Position numbers and translations under genes: made by a program. From assembly GCA_964525395.1 (NCBI GenBank), contig CAZGGU010000007.1, positions 1 to 31,398 on the forward strand: a stretch of DNA of 31,398 bases, written 5' to 3'. Below the pieces are notes generated by a model. It saw only the letters and a program-made list of their open reading frames with translations, was not told the origin of the DNA and made no database searches. Source of the stretch: 2-01-FULL-39-10-A sp964525395. Its GTDB lineage: Bacteria; Patescibacteriota; Microgenomatia; Levybacterales; UBA12049. Of this stretch, positions 8,063-15,970 are shown piece by piece; position 1 is the first letter of the stretch; every line of letters starts with the position of its first letter.

Positions 8063-8893
8063 ATGGAGTTTTTACCAAAAAGCAGTGAAAAAGGCCAAAT
8101 CCTTTTGGTGGTTGTGCTAGCTGCAGTAATTTCCTTGACAGTGGGTTTAGCTGCTGTTTCAAGAACAGTTACTAATTCCAGAATCACTAATGATGAAGCT
8201 GATTCTCAAAAAGCGCTCTCAGCTGCAGAAGCAGGAGTCGAACAGTTAGTATCTAATCCTCAGGCTTCTCTGAATGTCTCATTTAATAATAGTTCTAACG
8301 TAAGCGCTACTACCAAAAGCGTAGCAGGTCAAGAAATCCTTATTAATGGCGGTAATGTGGTCGATCAGGATGACGGGGTGGATATTTGGTTATCAACCTA
8401 TTCTACTTATGCTAACCAATGGTCAGGAAATCTCAAAATATATTGGTCGGACGATTCAGATTCCACTGCCTGTGATGGCGGTTCTGTTAACAGCACAGCA
8501 ATTGAAATTTATTTGCTAACTGGATCATCGACAAGCCCGACTACCATTCGTTATGCTTATGATCCATGTTCATCTCGCCAGACATCGACAGGATTTAGTG
8601 CTGTTACCGATAATGCAAAAACTACAATTCTGGGTGAAGACTTTAATCACTCAGTTACAATATCTGTTACGACCGGTATTGTGGCGCGTGTTACTCCTCT
8701 CTATGCAGATACCAGAATAGCTGTAAGAGGTTATACTTCTGGAAATATCCCTCAGGATCTTCCATCTCAAGGAAGTATCATAGAGTCAACTGGAACAGCT
8801 GGAAATGCGAGCCGAAAAGTCAGAGTATTCCAAGGATATCCTAAGCTGCCGAATGAATTCTTCACATATGGATTATTCGTTCCTTCAACATGA
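8063..8893 (+). CDS. Type IV pilin-like protein, PilX/GspK-like
   Basis: The 276-residue protein has a leader ending in EKG, then QILLVVVLAAVISLTVGLAAV. This fits a prepilin cleavage after G11 with a hydrophobic helix, but Val and not Glu stands at mature position 5. The helix is followed by the PilX-type pattern RTVTNSRITNDEADSQKALSAAEAGVEQL. The lack of Glu5 matches what is known for GspK, which sits at the very tip and need not pair with a following subunit, so I infer a tip position. It starts exactly six bases after a -10 element and its end overlaps pilM as ATGA. It could alternatively be an unprocessed membrane-anchored accessory protein. Confidence 0.78.
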   Translation: MEFLPKSSEKGQILLVVVLAAVISLTVGLAAVSRTVTNSRITNDEADSQKALSAAEAGVEQLVSNPQASLNVSFNNSSNVSATTKSVAGQEILINGGNVVDQDDGVDIWLSTYSTYANQWSGNLKIYWSDDSDSTACDGGSVNSTAIEIYLLTGSSTSPTTIRYAYDPCSSRQTSTGFSAVTDNAKTTILGEDFNHSVTISVTTGIVARVTPLYADTRIAVRGYTSGNIPQDLPSQGSIIESTGTAGNASRKVRVFQGYPKLPNEFFTYGLFVPST

Positions 8894-9933
8894 ACAAAAA
8901 ATCATTTGGACTCGATATTGGTGCCTCAACTATAAAAGCAGTTGAGATTGTACAAAGCAAAGAGGGTTTTTCTCTCTCGGCTTGTATTATCTCGCCCACC
9001 CCACCCAAAGGAATGCTTTCAGAATCTCCAATTGACGAAGAAGATATGGCTCAAGCCATTAAAAAAACGGTAACTGATGCGGGAATTTCGAATAAGCATG
9101 TAAATATCGCTCTTCCTGAAAATCAAGTGTACACCAAAGTTGTGGAAATGCCTTATCTCTCAGACAGAGAGCTTGCCTCCGCTATCTACTGGGAAGCTGA
9201 GCAATATATTCCGATCCCTTTAGCCAATGTTTCACTCGCTTGGAGTATTTTAAAAAAACCTCTTAAGCCAATTGCTTCTGAAAAAATGGAGGTTTTAATG
9301 GTGGGTGCGCCTACGGTAGTAGTCAAGAAATATCAAAAAGTAGTAGAGATGGCAGGTCTTACTGTTAATAATATGGAAACAGAAATTCTCTCTACGGTTC
9401 GTGCGCTAACTTCAGTTCCCAATGCTGCAGGTCCTGTCCCTACATTAATTGTAAACATCGGCGCAGTTAGTACTTCTCTGGCAATTGTCGTAGGCCCTAC
9501 TCTCATTTTTACCTACACTCTTCCAATCGGTGGCATGGCTATAAATCGTGCAATTTCAGCAGATTTTGGTTTATCTCATATGCAGGCTGAAGAATATAAA
9601 AGAACCTATGGAATCTTAAATAGTCCTCTTGGTCAGCGAATTGGTAAGGCGACGTTACCTATTGTTTCCTCGATTTTAGCAGAAATTAAAAAAGCAGTTG
9701 TGTTCTATTCTCAAAAATATAAAGATAGTAAGATTGAACAGATAATTCTTTCAGGCGGAACTGCTAAGCTTCCTGGAATCGATGCTTATTTTGCGCAAAA
9801 TTGTGGTATTGAGACCGTTACAGCTAACCCTTGGAAGGCTCTTTTTACTGGAAATATTCCTAAAGAGATTTTAGACAACGGCCCAGATTACACAATTGCT
9901 ACGGGGCTAGCTCTTAAGGAATATGTACAATGA
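8890..9933 (+). CDS. pilM: Type IV pilus assembly protein PilM
   Basis: Actin-like cytoplasmic ATP-binding protein that links the PilB/PilC motor to the PilN/PilO membrane proteins. The 347-residue protein has the N-terminal phosphate-1 motif FGLDIGASTIKAVEI, the second phosphate segment (TLIVNIGAVSTSLAIV), and an adenosine motif near IILSGGTAKLPGID, all in the order of the FtsA/PilM fold. PilM normally binds the first residues of PilN, and pilN follows here with an 11-base overlap; its first residues, MYNEINL, contain the xxNLLP-like element (EINLV). The start overlaps the upstream gene as ATGA. Confidence 0.93.
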   Translation: MNKKSFGLDIGASTIKAVEIVQSKEGFSLSACIISPTPPKGMLSESPIDEEDMAQAIKKTVTDAGISNKHVNIALPENQVYTKVVEMPYLSDRELASAIYWEAEQYIPIPLANVSLAWSILKKPLKPIASEKMEVLMVGAPTVVVKKYQKVVEMAGLTVNNMETEILSTVRALTSVPNAAGPVPTLIVNIGAVSTSLAIVVGPTLIFTYTLPIGGMAINRAISADFGLSHMQAEEYKRTYGILNSPLGQRIGKATLPIVSSILAEIKKAVVFYSQKYKDSKIEQIILSGGTAKLPGIDAYFAQNCGIETVTANPWKALFTGNIPKEILDNGPDYTIATGLALKEYVQ

Positions 9934-10444
9934 AATTAATTTAGTCACAAATAAAGATTCCTCTTCGAAAGAAAAATCTAGGCTGAAAAGAATTAGGACT
10001 ATTTCCTATCTTCTTTTGTTTATTGTTTCAGTTTTTTCAATACTTATTTTTATTATTAATCTTAGATATTCAGTAAACTCTGTAAAGCAGAAGCAAAATT
10101 CAGTAATGAATAATTTAAGTATTTATAACGACAACATCGTTAAGATAATTTTTCTAAATCTTCGGCTGGATGATATAAAAAGTATAGTCAGCGAGAGGAC
10201 TAATTATCAAACTACAGTCGAAAAATTTTTTAGTGATGTTCCTTCGGGTGTTACGATCCAGGGCTTTTCTATGGAAAACGGAAAGCTTTCGATGACAATC
10301 ACTTCCACCTCTCTACTTAGTTTAAATGAATATTTAAATCAAGTTTTAAAAATCGCAGACGAAGAAGGAATGTCAGACGTTAAGCTAGCGACATTAACAG
10401 CCCAGTCATCTGAATACAGCATGAGCGTGGGGATGACATTTTAA
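9923..10444 (+). CDS. pilN: Type IV pilus inner-membrane protein PilN
   Basis: The 173-residue bitopic protein has a short cytoplasmic N-terminus containing EINLV (the PilM-binding element), a basic stretch, one transmembrane helix at about residues 27-47, and a periplasm-side or outer-face coiled-coil and ferredoxin-like domain. It forms heterodimers with PilO that align the pilus machine. The first 11 bases overlap pilM. AAGGA lies only three bases before the ATG, so it is a poor Shine-Dalgarno site. The sequence is divergent, as is normal for PilN, so the call relies on size, topology and position between pilM and pilO. Confidence 0.87.
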   Translation: MYNEINLVTNKDSSSKEKSRLKRIRTISYLLLFIVSVFSILIFIINLRYSVNSVKQKQNSVMNNLSIYNDNIVKIIFLNLRLDDIKSIVSERTNYQTTVEKFFSDVPSGVTIQGFSMENGKLSMTITSTSLLSLNEYLNQVLKIADEEGMSDVKLATLTAQSSEYSMSVGMTF

Positions 10445-10446
10445 CC

Positions 10447-11190
10447 ATGAATAAAATTAATTTTAATCAAGAAATAAGCAGAGAATCATTTAAAGGTTTT
10501 ATAGATGAACATAAAGACTATCTCTTTCCCAGCTTAGCCATTATTATTTCCATTGCGTTATTTTTATTCGTTCTGCTTCCTCAGATATTAGCTTTTCCAA
10601 AAACAAGAACAGAAGTAAATACTGAAGAAAAAAAATTAGATGAGTTTGTGGCTGCAAGAAATTATGCAGGAAGTGTTAATTCAGCCGACTTGAATACAGA
10701 TCTCATCTTAGCGACTAAAGCGCTGCCCGTAGATAAAGACTATACATCAATGATTAACGCAGTTTCCTCTGCAGCGGAAAGCTCTAGCACGACAATTCAA
10801 AGTTACAGATTTTTAATTGGGAGCGGAACGCTTAATAAAACTAGCTTGGCGGCAGGAGGTATACCGTCCATTGCGATTCAAGTGAATATAAATGGAGATT
10901 ATAATCAGCTATTAACTTTTATGAAAGCGCTTTATGAAACAGTTCCAGTGTCTGAGATTTCTAATGTTTCATATTCCAACGGTAGCTCACTATTGCTTAT
11001 CAACTTTTTCTATAAACCACTTCCGTCTGCTGAAGTTAGTACAGGGGAATTAATTCGCGATAAAAATATTCAAGAAAAAGATGTATTTGAAATAATCACT
11101 AACTGGAAGGTTCCAGCAGAAGGACTGAGTGATATTATTGTAGTTCCGGCGAGTGAATCAGGCGAAATTAATTCAGGGTCTCCTTTTTAG
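10447..11190 (+). CDS. pilO: Type IV pilus inner-membrane protein PilO
   Basis: The 247-residue bitopic protein has a cytoplasmic N-terminus of about 30 residues, one transmembrane helix (about 29-48) and a coiled-coil followed by a PilO-like domain with TSMINAVSSAAESSSTTIQS and YNQLLTFMKALYETVPV. It pairs with PilN. It begins two bases after the pilN stop. No pilP or pilQ follows, which suggests a cell without an outer-membrane secretin. The 3' end overlaps the end of trmD on the other strand by four bases, leaving no space for a terminator. Confidence 0.88.
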   Translation: MNKINFNQEISRESFKGFIDEHKDYLFPSLAIIISIALFLFVLLPQILAFPKTRTEVNTEEKKLDEFVAARNYAGSVNSADLNTDLILATKALPVDKDYTSMINAVSSAAESSSTTIQSYRFLIGSGTLNKTSLAAGGIPSIAIQVNINGDYNQLLTFMKALYETVPVSEISNVSYSNGSSLLLINFFYKPLPSAEVSTGELIRDKNIQEKDVFEIITNWKVPAEGLSDIIVVPASESGEINSGSPF

Positions 11191-11837
11191 CCATTTCTGG
11201 AGTTTTCTTTTTTCCAATTATTAATAAGCTTATGATTTCCAGATCTTAGAACTTCTGGGACACTGTTTCCATCGAATTCATCAGGGCGAGTGTACTGGGG
11301 GTGTTCTAGTTTAGTCTTAGCAGAATGAGATTCATTTTCAGTTACCTCTTCACCAAGCACATTCGGGAGAAGACGTGTTACGGCATCAACTATTATCATG
11401 GCTGGTAATTCTCCACCAGTTAATACGAATTCTCCGATTGAAATTTCTCCATCGATATAATTTGTAATTCTTTCATCTACTCCTTCATAGTGACCACAAA
11501 TTAAAATTAAATGTTTTAATTTAGATAAATCTTTTGCTTGAGTTTGATTGAAAATTTCACCTTTGGCTGACATTAGAAAAGATTTCTGTTCATCTTTAGG
11601 GAGATTTTTATCAAAAATTGAATCAAGAGCTGCTTTTAAAACATCTACTTTTAGAATCATGCCTTTCCCCCCACCGTACGGAGTATCATCAACAGTTTTG
11701 TGTTTTCCAATTCCGAAATCTCTTATATCTACATAATTTATTTGCACAGCATTTTGAGCCATTGCATTTTTTATAATGGAATAATCAAAAGGACCTTGAA
11801 ACATGTGCGGAAATAACGTAAGAATTGTTATTTTCAT
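11187..11837 (-). CDS. trmD: tRNA (guanine-N1-)-methyltransferase TrmD
   Basis: Methylates G37 next to the anticodon of tRNAs reading CNN codons, which prevents +1 frameshifting, using S-adenosylmethionine bound in a trefoil knot. The 216-residue protein has the diagnostic DDTPYGGGKGM at residues 50-60, LICGHYEGVDERI, and the knot segment IGEFVLTGGELPAMIIVDAVTRLLP. It is slightly shorter than the E. coli enzyme but complete. It lies in an rpsP-KH-trmD operon, a common arrangement except that rimM is not present between them. The gap after the KH gene is 20 bases without a Shine-Dalgarno site. The stop codon overlaps the pilO stop on the opposite strand. Confidence 0.96.
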   Translation of the reverse strand: MKITILTLFPHMFQGPFDYSIIKNAMAQNAVQINYVDIRDFGIGKHKTVDDTPYGGGKGMILKVDVLKAALDSIFDKNLPKDEQKSFLMSAKGEIFNQTQAKDLSKLKHLILICGHYEGVDERITNYIDGEISIGEFVLTGGELPAMIIVDAVTRLLPNVLGEEVTENESHSAKTKLEHPQYTRPDEFDGNSVPEVLRSGNHKLINNWKKENSRNG

Positions 11838-11857
11838 TTTATTGGAAGTTTTGAGGT

Positions 11858-12091
11858 TTAAACTTCAGCAAGATTTATAAAGATTTTCTTATTTTCTTTC
11901 ATAGCCTGGATTCTTAATACATTTCTAATAGCTCGGATTACTTTTCCCTCTTTGCCTATTACTTTTCCCATTTCATCAGGATTAACTTTAACAGTAAGGT
12001 TTACAACTCCATCATTTTCTTCTTCAGTAATTTCCACTTCATCTGTGTTATCGACAATTCCTTTAATAATGAGATCAAGTGTGTTTTTCAT
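11858..12091 (-). CDS. khpA: KH-domain RNA-binding protein (KhpA/YlqC type)
   Basis: The 77-residue protein consists of essentially one type-II KH domain. The GxxG loop, G46-K47-E48-G49, lies inside GKVIGKEGKVIRAIR, the hallmark of KhpA/YlqC proteins, which bind structured RNA and often act with KhpB. Its place between rpsP and trmD is the classical one for this family. Its ATG shares a base with the rpsP stop (TAATG), so translation is coupled to the ribosomal protein gene. Family and location agree and nothing is missing. Confidence 0.93.
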   Translation of the reverse strand: MKNTLDLIIKGIVDNTDEVEITEEENDGVVNLTVKVNPDEMGKVIGKEGKVIRAIRNVLRIQAMKENKKIFINLAEV

Positions 12092-12321
12092 TAGTTTTTG
12101 AAGATAGCCTCTACGGTAGCACTAGGTCTAGCGCCCACTGAAAGCCAATAATTATATCTATCTCTTTTTAGATTTTGAGCACCATTTTCGGCTCCTTTTT
12201 CAAAGGATCCTAGTGTTTCAATTGAATCGCCGTCTCTTTTAGATCTTTTTTCTTTAACAACAATTCTAAATTTTCTTTCGCCTTTTTTTCCTGTTCTGGA
12301 AAGTCTAATTACTACTGCCAT
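12091..12321 (-). CDS. rpsP: 30S ribosomal protein S16 (bS16)
   Basis: Small-subunit assembly protein. The 76-residue protein MAVVIRLSRTGKKGERKFRI matches the N-terminus of bS16, and DRYNYWLSVGARPSATVEAI is its C-terminal signature. Two in-frame ATGs are six bases apart (12327 and 12321). The second gives the family-typical MAVxIRL start and lies eight bases after a TATAAT box, whereas the first would sit two bases from it, so I choose 12321. It leads the rpsP-KH-trmD operon. Confidence 0.95.
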   Translation of the reverse strand: MAVVIRLSRTGKKGERKFRIVVKEKRSKRDGDSIETLGSFEKGAENGAQNLKRDRYNYWLSVGARPSATVEAIFKN

Positions 12322-12329
12322 AGGCATAA

Positions 12330-12358
12330 ATTATACCATTTAAAGCTTGTGTTCTCAA
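12330..12358 (-). promoter_or_regulatory. Promoter of the rpsP operon
   Basis: TTGAGA (12358-12353), 17 bases, TATAAT (12335-12330) with a TGG extension. Eight bases lie between the TATAAT and the ATG at 12321. The -35 element overlaps the TGA stop of the upstream sulfatase gene (12357-12355). Confidence 0.75.
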
Positions 12359-13863
12359 GCCTCAGGTTTAAAGTTCTTTTTTAGCTTTTTTAGCTCAAAT
12401 TTTAACTTTCTTACAAGCTTTTTGTTTTGATGTTCGTAAGCAATATTGTTTAATTGGTTAGGGTCAGTTTTAAGATCATATAACTGAATTTCTCCAGTTT
12501 CATAGGAAATAAAGTGATAATTTCCCAGAGAAGATGCTGCTGTTGTTCGAATAGCCCACCAAGCTGGAATAAGCTTTGTTCCTTTTGGAGAGGATTCTAG
12601 TATAAAATTTCGGGAATTATCAAAGTTGGGATCATTTCGTGGATATGATAGTACATCTAAAAAACTTATACCATCAGCTGATCTTTGTCCATTTGAATAT
12701 GGACCCATCTCTACCCCGGCTGCATCTGCCAGTGTGGGAGCTAGATCTATATTAGAAATTAAATCATTATATTTAATTGGTTCGCTTGGAGTTACTCCTT
12801 CCCAATTAATAAATAGCGGCAAATGCGTAGCGTATGGATTGTCTTTGTAAATTAAGCCATGGTCACCCCAAGCCATTCCGTTATCAGCAGTAAATACTAG
12901 CATCGTATTCTCCAATCTTCCGCTTTTCTCAAGAGCATCAAGAACTGTTTTTAATAAATCATCGGTTGAAAGTAAGCTTTTGCAAACATTAACTAAATCA
13001 TACCCTAATTTTTCTTTATCCCTAATTGATTGATTAATAAAATCAGGATCATCTTCGTCAATAAAACCAAATGGCATAATCCATGGATCAATTTGTTCAC
13101 ATTTTTCATTATTAAGATGTCGTGGGGCTGGTGTCATCGGTGCATGTGAGGATAAAGGTGAAATATAAGCAAAAATTGGTTTATTGGGATCAGAATCCGT
13201 TATAAATTCAGCTGTTTTTTGTGCATAAACATCCGTAGCAAAATCTTGAGGTTGGTTTCCATAATATTCTACTCCACTTCTGGTAATTAATTCATAATTA
13301 TATCCAGGGCCCACATTATAAAGATTTGGAATTGCTTGATACGTCCAGCCTTGTGGAGTTTTATCTTCAAAATTTTTAAAACCATTTAAATATTTTCCAA
13401 CTATCATTGTCGAATATCCTGCATCTTGCAGCGTGGTGGCAATTGTTTCACTATCATCAAATTTTTTAGGATATCTACCCATATTGTCCAAGACACCATG
13501 ATTTTGCGTATGTTGACCAGTAAGAAAGTTGGCTCTTCCAGGGCAACATAGTGGGGTTTCTCCGTAGTACTGGGTAAACTCAATTCCCTGCTCTTCGAAC
13601 GTGGCATAAACTGTAGGAAGAAGATCTTTTGTAAAAAGCCTTCCGTCTATTGGATTTATATCATCAAGCATAATTACTACAATATTAGGTTTTATTTTAG
13701 TTTTCGCTTCAGTTGTTGGAGAAATTTCTGGAGTTTGTAGGGTGACTGGATTGATGCTGGGAGTTTCTTGGGAAATTAATGGAGGTTCTTCTGCGAATGC
13801 TGGAGAACTTATGCTTGAAGTTAAAGCCGCAGCGAGTGCAAAAGATCTTAGACTCTCTTTCAT
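12355..13863 (-). CDS. Secreted sulfatase (type I, formylglycine-dependent family)
   Basis: The 502-residue protein has an apparent signal peptide (residues 1-24, cut after PAFA). A Thr/Pro-rich linker follows, then an alkaline-phosphatase-superfamily sulfatase domain starting NIVVIMLDD (metal-binding D67, D68). The modification motif is C106-C-P-G-R110, fitting CxPxR; Gly replaces the usual Ser or Ala. The motif is followed by ANFLTGQHTQNHG. FTADNGMAWGDHGL supplies further metal ligands. The C-terminal LYDLKTDPNQLNN segment is typical of the family. The CCP form recalls glucosamine-6-sulfatases, so sulfated polysaccharide is a possible substrate, but this is inference. The ATG at 13863 is exactly six bases after the -10; the upstream ATG at 13881 would place residues before the signal peptide. 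It is unusual among translation genes. A maturase is not seen in the window. Confidence 0.88.
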   Translation of the reverse strand: MKESLRSFALAAALTSSISSPAFAEEPPLISQETPSINPVTLQTPEISPTTEAKTKIKPNIVVIMLDDINPIDGRLFTKDLLPTVYATFEEQGIEFTQYYGETPLCCPGRANFLTGQHTQNHGVLDNMGRYPKKFDDSETIATTLQDAGYSTMIVGKYLNGFKNFEDKTPQGWTYQAIPNLYNVGPGYNYELITRSGVEYYGNQPQDFATDVYAQKTAEFITDSDPNKPIFAYISPLSSHAPMTPAPRHLNNEKCEQIDPWIMPFGFIDEDDPDFINQSIRDKEKLGYDLVNVCKSLLSTDDLLKTVLDALEKSGRLENTMLVFTADNGMAWGDHGLIYKDNPYATHLPLFINWEGVTPSEPIKYNDLISNIDLAPTLADAAGVEMGPYSNGQRSADGISFLDVLSYPRNDPNFDNSRNFILESSPKGTKLIPAWWAIRTTAASSLGNYHFISYETGEIQLYDLKTDPNQLNNIAYEHQNKKLVRKLKFELKKLKKNFKPEA

Positions 13864-13869
13864 CTGTGC

Positions 13870-13898
13870 ATCATAGCACAAAAGGGGGTGGCAGTCAA
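13870..13898 (-). promoter_or_regulatory. Sulfatase promoter
   Basis: TTGACT (13898-13893), 17 bases, TATGAT (13875-13870), then exactly six bases to the ATG at 13863. It is a near-consensus housekeeping promoter giving a predicted leaderless mRNA. Confidence 0.75.
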
Positions 13899-13908
13899 TA
13901 TTATAGGC

Positions 13909-14583
13909 CTATTGAATAGTCTTATCTTCTATTTTCTTAAGAGCGGATTCTGCAGCTGCTTCTTCTGCGCTTTGTTTGGATTTGCCTTCCCCTTCTCCGA
14001 TTAGCTCATCATTAACATATACTCCAATCGTGAATTTTCTAGCATGAGCTGGTCCTTCTTCAAGCAAGACCTTATAAAGCGGTGAAGACTGCTTTTTAGA
14101 CTGTACATATTCCTGTAGTTTGCTCTTTGGGTCTTTAAGGGAATTATTTTCTAAAAATTCTTTAGCCTGAGGAATAACAGTAGAGTCAATAAACTTTTTG
14201 ACTGCATCAATACCCTGATCAAGGAAAAGTGCGCCGATGAAGGCTTCAAATGAATCAGCTAAAAGGCTTGGATTATTTCTTCCGCCTGATTCTTCCTCTC
14301 CTTTGGAAAGCCTAAGTTTCGATCCTAGATCACAGTCTTTAGCCAGAAGAGCGAGCATTTTAGTGTTAACGAGGAGAGATCGAAGGTTGGTGAGTTTTCC
14401 TTCATTAAAATCAACGTACTCCTTGAAAAGATAAGTCGAGACAATAAATGAAAGGATGCTGTCTCCTAGGAATTCTAGCCTTTCGTTTGAAGGAATTTTT
14501 TCTTTGGACTCATTTAGAAATGATCTATGAGTAAGAGCTTCTTCTAAAAGTTTTTTATTTTTAATTGCTGGAAGTTTCGTCAT
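13909..14583 (-). CDS. rnc: Ribonuclease III
   Basis: Double-strand-specific endoribonuclease for rRNA processing and mRNA turnover. The 224-residue protein has the signature NERLEFLGDS at residues 33-42, with catalytic E37 and D41, and the second metal pair D110 and E113 in ADSFEAFIGALFLD. A linker leads to a C-terminal double-stranded-RNA-binding domain (about residues 152-220, beginning DPKSKLQEYVQ). All four acidic residues are present. Its start overlaps the 3' end of nusB by 23 bases and no Shine-Dalgarno site is present, so coupled translation is likely. The operon order is rpmF-nusB-rnc. Confidence 0.96.
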   Translation of the reverse strand: MTKLPAIKNKKLLEEALTHRSFLNESKEKIPSNERLEFLGDSILSFIVSTYLFKEYVDFNEGKLTNLRSLLVNTKMLALLAKDCDLGSKLRLSKGEEESGGRNNPSLLADSFEAFIGALFLDQGIDAVKKFIDSTVIPQAKEFLENNSLKDPKSKLQEYVQSKKQSSPLYKVLLEEGPAHARKFTIGVYVNDELIGEGEGKSKQSAEEAAAESALKKIEDKTIQ

Positions 14584-14926
14584 TTTTAATTACCTGCCCG
14601 AGTGCTCCATTTATGAAGGCAGGGCTATTTTCTCCTCCATATTCTTTAGCAAGCTCAATCGCTTCATCGACAATTACTTTTGGAGGTTCTTTTTTAGAAA
14701 TTAAAAGCTCATAAATCGCGAGTCTCAGAATTGCTAAGTCTACCTTATTAATTTTATCAATTGGAAACTCAGGTGCGGATACTTTTATTTGCTCATCAAG
14801 AAAATCTTTATGTTCTAATATTTCTTTAGCAGGTGAAGAGATTGGTTGGGTGTGAAATTCGACTTTAAATAAGTCTTCAACGATATTTTGTCTTTTTTTG
14901 TGGCGCGGATCAAGTGCCGTTTTCAT
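14561..14926 (-). CDS. nusB: Transcription antitermination factor NusB
   Basis: RNA-binding antitermination factor that works with NusE (S10) on rRNA operons. The 121-residue all-helical protein contains DLAILRLAIYELLISKKEPPKVIVDEAIELAKEY as its central signature, followed by the conserved SPAFINGALGQV. It is a little shorter than the E. coli protein, mostly at the N-terminus. The ATG shares one base with the rpmF stop (TAATG). Position between rpmF and rnc suits a ribosome-biogenesis operon. Confidence 0.93.
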   Translation of the reverse strand: MKTALDPRHKKRQNIVEDLFKVEFHTQPISSPAKEILEHKDFLDEQIKVSAPEFPIDKINKVDLAILRLAIYELLISKKEPPKVIVDEAIELAKEYGGENSPAFINGALGQVIKNDETSSN

Positions 14927-15132
14927 TATTCAGTTGCAGGAGTTGCTGCACTTTTTGCTGTATTAATAACTTCAGTTCCTTTGTAATAACCACAGTTTTT
15001 GCAAACTGTGTGTGGAAGTGTCATCTGATTGCAGTTAGGACAAATTACAGCATTAGGAATAGCCAAGCTAATACTTGCTCTTCTTTTGCCTTTTCGTTGT
15101 CTAGAATGTCTTCGTTTTGGTTCTCCAGCCAT
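14926..15132 (-). CDS. rpmF: 50S ribosomal protein L32 (bL32), zinc-ribbon form
   Basis: The 68-residue basic protein starts MAGEPKRRHSRQRKGKRRAS, the usual opening of bL32 apart from the GE in place of VP. It has a complete zinc ribbon, C31-x2-C34 and C44-x2-C47. It carries a short Ala/Thr-rich tail after the family core. It leads the rpmF-nusB-rnc operon. The ATG lies exactly six bases after a TAAAAT hexamer. Confidence 0.94.
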   Translation of the reverse strand: MAGEPKRRHSRQRKGKRRASISLAIPNAVICPNCNQMTLPHTVCKNCGYYKGTEVINTAKSAATPATE

Positions 15133-15138
15133 ATGCGT

Positions 15139-15167
15139 ATTTTACTTTATTTTGTGCCTATTAGCAA
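15139..15167 (-). promoter_or_regulatory. Promoter of the rpmF-nusB-rnc operon
   Basis: TTGCTA (15167-15162), 17 bases, TAAAAT (15144-15139), six bases, then the ATG at 15132. Predicted leaderless start. Confidence 0.7.
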
Positions 15168-15175
15168 TATTGAAG

Positions 15176-15964
15176 TTATTTCCAGAAGACCATGTTATAT
15201 TCTGCGGGATCAAGAGCAAGATCTCCTCCCCTATTCGCACTGCTTCTAAATATAGTTACACTAGCATTCTTTGGTTTATTATGTTTGTCTCTAGCAAGGA
15301 ATTCTTCTTCATCCCAACCCTCAACTTCGGCACAAAGACCAAGGGTTGTGACATGATGTGTCACGAAAATTACTTCCCCTCTTGGATGTTTAAGACTTGC
15401 TTCAGTTAGCATTTGTCCTGCTCTGATTCTTACATCTGATTTACTTTCCCCACCTGGGTATCTGTAATAGTATTCTGAGACTGCAGATCTGACTTTTAAC
15501 GCTTCGGGATCTAATACCATTAGCACTCTCCAATCTGGAAGAGTTAGAACTTTGCCATGTTCTTGTTCTTTTAACAAATCTTTTTTAACAACTCTTACTT
15601 TTGTTAATTCTGGCCAACCCCCAGTCATTGCGTCTAGAGTATCGAGGGTTCTTTTGTATGGTGATGTATAAATTACAGTCGGAACACCCATTCTTTCACT
15701 TAGACCTTTAGCTGCGAGTTCAGCCGTTTTTTCTGCACCAGGTGCGAGAGGGGTCGTTGGATCGTCTTTAGCTTCATGAGCGGCGCTTAATTCTTCTGCA
15801 AGCTCAATTGTTTGAGGTGAAAAGTGTCCTTTGCCATCTAGAAATTCAATATCAAATAATGCGCGAAAATCTTTTCTTAATCCATTGTTTGCACTCATTT
15901 GTCTTTCAAGATTAAAAAGAGACTCAGCGTGTCTGATTGCCCCAGCTGTTCTAAGCGTTTCCAT
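15176..15964 (-). CDS. Histidine phosphatase superfamily protein (phosphoglycerate-mutase-like)
   Basis: The 262-residue protein starts near the catalytic motif: R11-H12-A-E-S15 replaces the standard RHGES, with H12 as the predicted phospho-acceptor. Later family marks are YTSPYKRTLDT (the second conserved Arg), the segment KEQEHGK, PGGESKSDVRIRAG, and FVTHHVTTLGL, which gives the second catalytic His. It could be a phosphoglycerate mutase-like or broad phosphomonoesterase; substrate cannot be told from sequence. A long insertion at about residues 20-70 separates the first motif from the core. By eye its base composition is a little richer in G and C than neighbouring genes. It is transcribed from its own promoter just after recG. 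Confidence 0.82.
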   Translation of the reverse strand: METLRTAGAIRHAESLFNLERQMSANNGLRKDFRALFDIEFLDGKGHFSPQTIELAEELSAAHEAKDDPTTPLAPGAEKTAELAAKGLSERMGVPTVIYTSPYKRTLDTLDAMTGGWPELTKVRVVKKDLLKEQEHGKVLTLPDWRVLMVLDPEALKVRSAVSEYYYRYPGGESKSDVRIRAGQMLTEASLKHPRGEVIFVTHHVTTLGLCAEVEGWDEEEFLARDKHNKPKNASVTIFRSSANRGGDLALDPAEYNMVFWK

Positions 15965-15970
15965 GCGCGG

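Noticed and set aside
13864..13881. Upstream ATG 13881 for the sulfatase
   Set aside because: It would put six residues ahead of the signal peptide and lies upstream of the predicted transcription start; ATG 13863 fits the six-base rule.
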